Assembly: GCF_039542905.1 (NCBI RefSeq) | Contig: NZ_BAABIS010000001.1 | Span: forward strand, 1,364,001-1,428,000 | Length of the DNA: 64,000 bases | Source of the DNA: Kitasatospora terrestris | GTDB lineage: Bacteria; Actinomycetota; Actinomycetes; Streptomycetales; Streptomycetaceae | Reading direction: 5' to 3' | Shown: piece after piece, positions 63,048 to 64,000 of the stretch | How the letters are laid out: each line of letters begins with the position of its first letter | How positions within the stretch are numbered: the first letter of the stretch is position 1 | The notes under the pieces: model-generated | What the model saw: the letters and a program-made list of their open reading frames with translations, nothing else | Told to the model about the DNA's origin: nothing | Databases searched by the model: none | Position numbers and translations under genes: made by a program

Positions 63048-63560
63048 TCAGCCGAGCTCGATCTCCGCGCTGGTGACCACCGACCCGAAGCGCGGCAGGT
63101 CGAGCGCGACGGCCGCCTCGTGCTCGGCGGCGGTCAGCCCGGCGAGGGCGTCCTCGGGGAAGACCAGTTCGTAGCCGTGGTCGGCGGCCGCCCGGGCCGT
63201 CGACTCCACGCCGAGGTTGGTGGCGATGCCCGTCAGCACCACCGTCTCCACGCCCCGGGCGCGCAGCAGTCCGTCGAGCTCCGTGCCGTAGAACGCGCCG
63301 ATGGTCCGCTTGACCACGACCGCGTCGGCGAGTTCGGCGATCTCCGCCACCAGCCCGCTGCCGGGCGGCTGTTCGGCGACGCCGGGCCGTTCCACCCGGA
63401 CCGCGATCACGGGCGCGCCCGCCGCCCGGAACCGTCGGGCCAGCTCCGCCGATGCCGCCACCACCGCGTCCCCGCTGCGCGGTTCGAGCGGGAGGGCGGC
63501 GATCCGCTCCATCAGGTCGATCAGGACGAGGGCGCAGCGGCTGCGGTCGAGGATGGTCAC
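63048..63560 (-). CDS. isochorismatase-fold hydrolase lacking the usual catalytic cysteine
   Basis: A 170-residue protein of the isochorismatase-like superfamily. The catalytic Asp (ALVLIDLMERI), Lys (VVVKRTIGAFYGTEL) and cis-peptide region (TGIATNLGVESTARAA) are visible. In cysteine hydrolases of this fold the last motif has Cys where this protein has Gly (NLGVES). EntB- and PhzD-type isochorismatases also lack the cysteine and hydrolyse a vinyl ether instead of an amide, so amidase or nicotinamidase activity is unlikely. GTG 63560 gives the usual N-terminus; the longer frame to 63647 overlaps the divergent gene. No siderophore or phenazine genes are near, so the substrate is unclear. Confidence 0.82.
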   Translation of the reverse strand: MTILDRSRCALVLIDLMERIAALPLEPRSGDAVVAASAELARRFRAAGAPVIAVRVERPGVAEQPPGSGLVAEIAELADAVVVKRTIGAFYGTELDGLLRARGVETVVLTGIATNLGVESTARAAADHGYELVFPEDALAGLTAAEHEAAVALDLPRFGSVVTSAEIELG

Positions 63561-63635
63561 CACCGCAGCGTAGTCGACGGCCCCCGCCCGTACCGCCCCT
63601 TGCCCCGAATGGTTTGTGATGCAAAGCTGACTGCA

Positions 63636-64000
63636 TGACAGACGCATCGATGCCTTCGGGCGCGCCTCGCGAAGTCCTGTCCGAGCTCGGCGACTTGACC
63701 CGCCGGGTCCGGGCCGCCCAGCGCGGCACCTGGTTCCCGCTCCTGCTGCTCGGCGTGCTCACGCTGGGCGGCGTCCTGGTCGGCCGCCTCACTTTCCACC
63801 TGGAGTCGGTGCCCTGCCCGGGAGGGGGCAGCTGCACCCTGGCCTCCCAGGGCTCCCCGGTCTACTGGCCGGTCGGATTCGCCGCGGTGTACGTCGCGAC
63901 GGCGGTGTTCTACCTCCGCCGGGCCCGCCGTCGCGGCGTCGGCACCCGGGTCCGCCCGTACGTGGTCACCGGGATCGCCCTGGTCGGGCTGGTCGCCGCC
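63636..64000 (+). CDS. membrane protein of unknown function, cut by the window end
   Basis: The first 121 codons are present; the frame is open at the window edge. The protein begins MTDASMPSGAPREVLSELGD, followed by a hydrophobic helix (TWFPLLLLGVLTLGGVLVG), an external loop with two cysteines (VPCPGGGSCTL), a second helix (VYWPVGFAAVYVATAVFYL), a basic loop and the start of a third helix (YVVTGIALVGLVAA). The loop and helix arrangement is common in small Streptomyces membrane proteins encoded beside winged-helix regulators, but the partner is outside the window. The ATG at 63636 has a weak ribosome site; a TTTG-N5-CAAA repeat lies just upstream (63614-63626). Confidence 0.7.

Overview
The window is about 72% G+C by eye, with extreme third-position G/C, Shine-Dalgarno-led genes, many GTG starts and ATGA overlaps. 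It carries a PAS/GAF/SpoIIE phosphatase, a PucR-type regulator, a GlnA4-like enzyme and a PKS-NRPS. All of this fits a Streptomycetaceae chromosome (Streptomyces or Kitasatospora); the sequence alone does not fix the genus. No rRNA, tRNA, insertion sequence, prophage or CRISPR array was seen.

Layout. (1) 102-2504: SpoIIE-type phosphatase with sensor domains. (2) 2536-23726: a large catabolic island. A nine-gene minus-strand operon (13940 down to 2536) encodes a Baeyer-Villiger monooxygenase, an alpha/beta hydrolase, a flavin amine oxidase, a seven-helix membrane protein, an aldehyde dehydrogenase, a zinc alcohol dehydrogenase, a class III aminotransferase, a DAO-type oxidase and an acyl-CoA ligase. 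A divergent five-gene plus-strand operon (14175-20336) encodes an APC permease, an acyl-CoA dehydrogenase, an APH-type kinase, an SDR and a second CoA ligase. The last four match the enzyme classes of the LvaC/LvaA/LvaD/LvaE route for 4-oxo and 4-hydroxy acids. An XRE-cupin regulator, a PucR-like regulator and an MFS transporter close the island. A shared GTGCACCGG element lies before three of its transcription units. (3) 24425-38363: a compact biosynthetic cluster with a type II thioesterase fused to a TylF methyltransferase, a 3335-residue AL-ACP-KS-AT-ACP-monooxygenase-C-A-PCP synthase, an MFS exporter and a SAM methyltransferase. (4) 38537-45145: secreted proteins (YVTN/IPT beta-propeller, serine hydrolase, PL9-like pectate lyase) around a NarK transporter. 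(5) 45372-54007: two-component system, WGR protein, FtsX-type ABC exporter, a broken Uma2 gene and a MarR/SDR divergent pair. (6) 54069-64000: two more APC permeases, an HTH regulator, a GlnA4-like gamma-glutamyl-amine synthetase, a DUF402 protein, an isochorismatase-fold protein without the usual cysteine, and a truncated membrane protein.

Working together. The island looks like a complete import, oxidation and CoA-activation system for an amine- and ketone-containing carbon source, ending in 4-oxo/4-hydroxy-acyl-CoA processing. The biosynthetic cluster should load an acyl acid, extend it once with malonyl-CoA without ketoreduction, oxygenate it, condense it with one amino acid and methylate it. 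No cis release domain exists, so release must be spontaneous or use the thioesterase in trans. These two systems are the most novel parts of the window.
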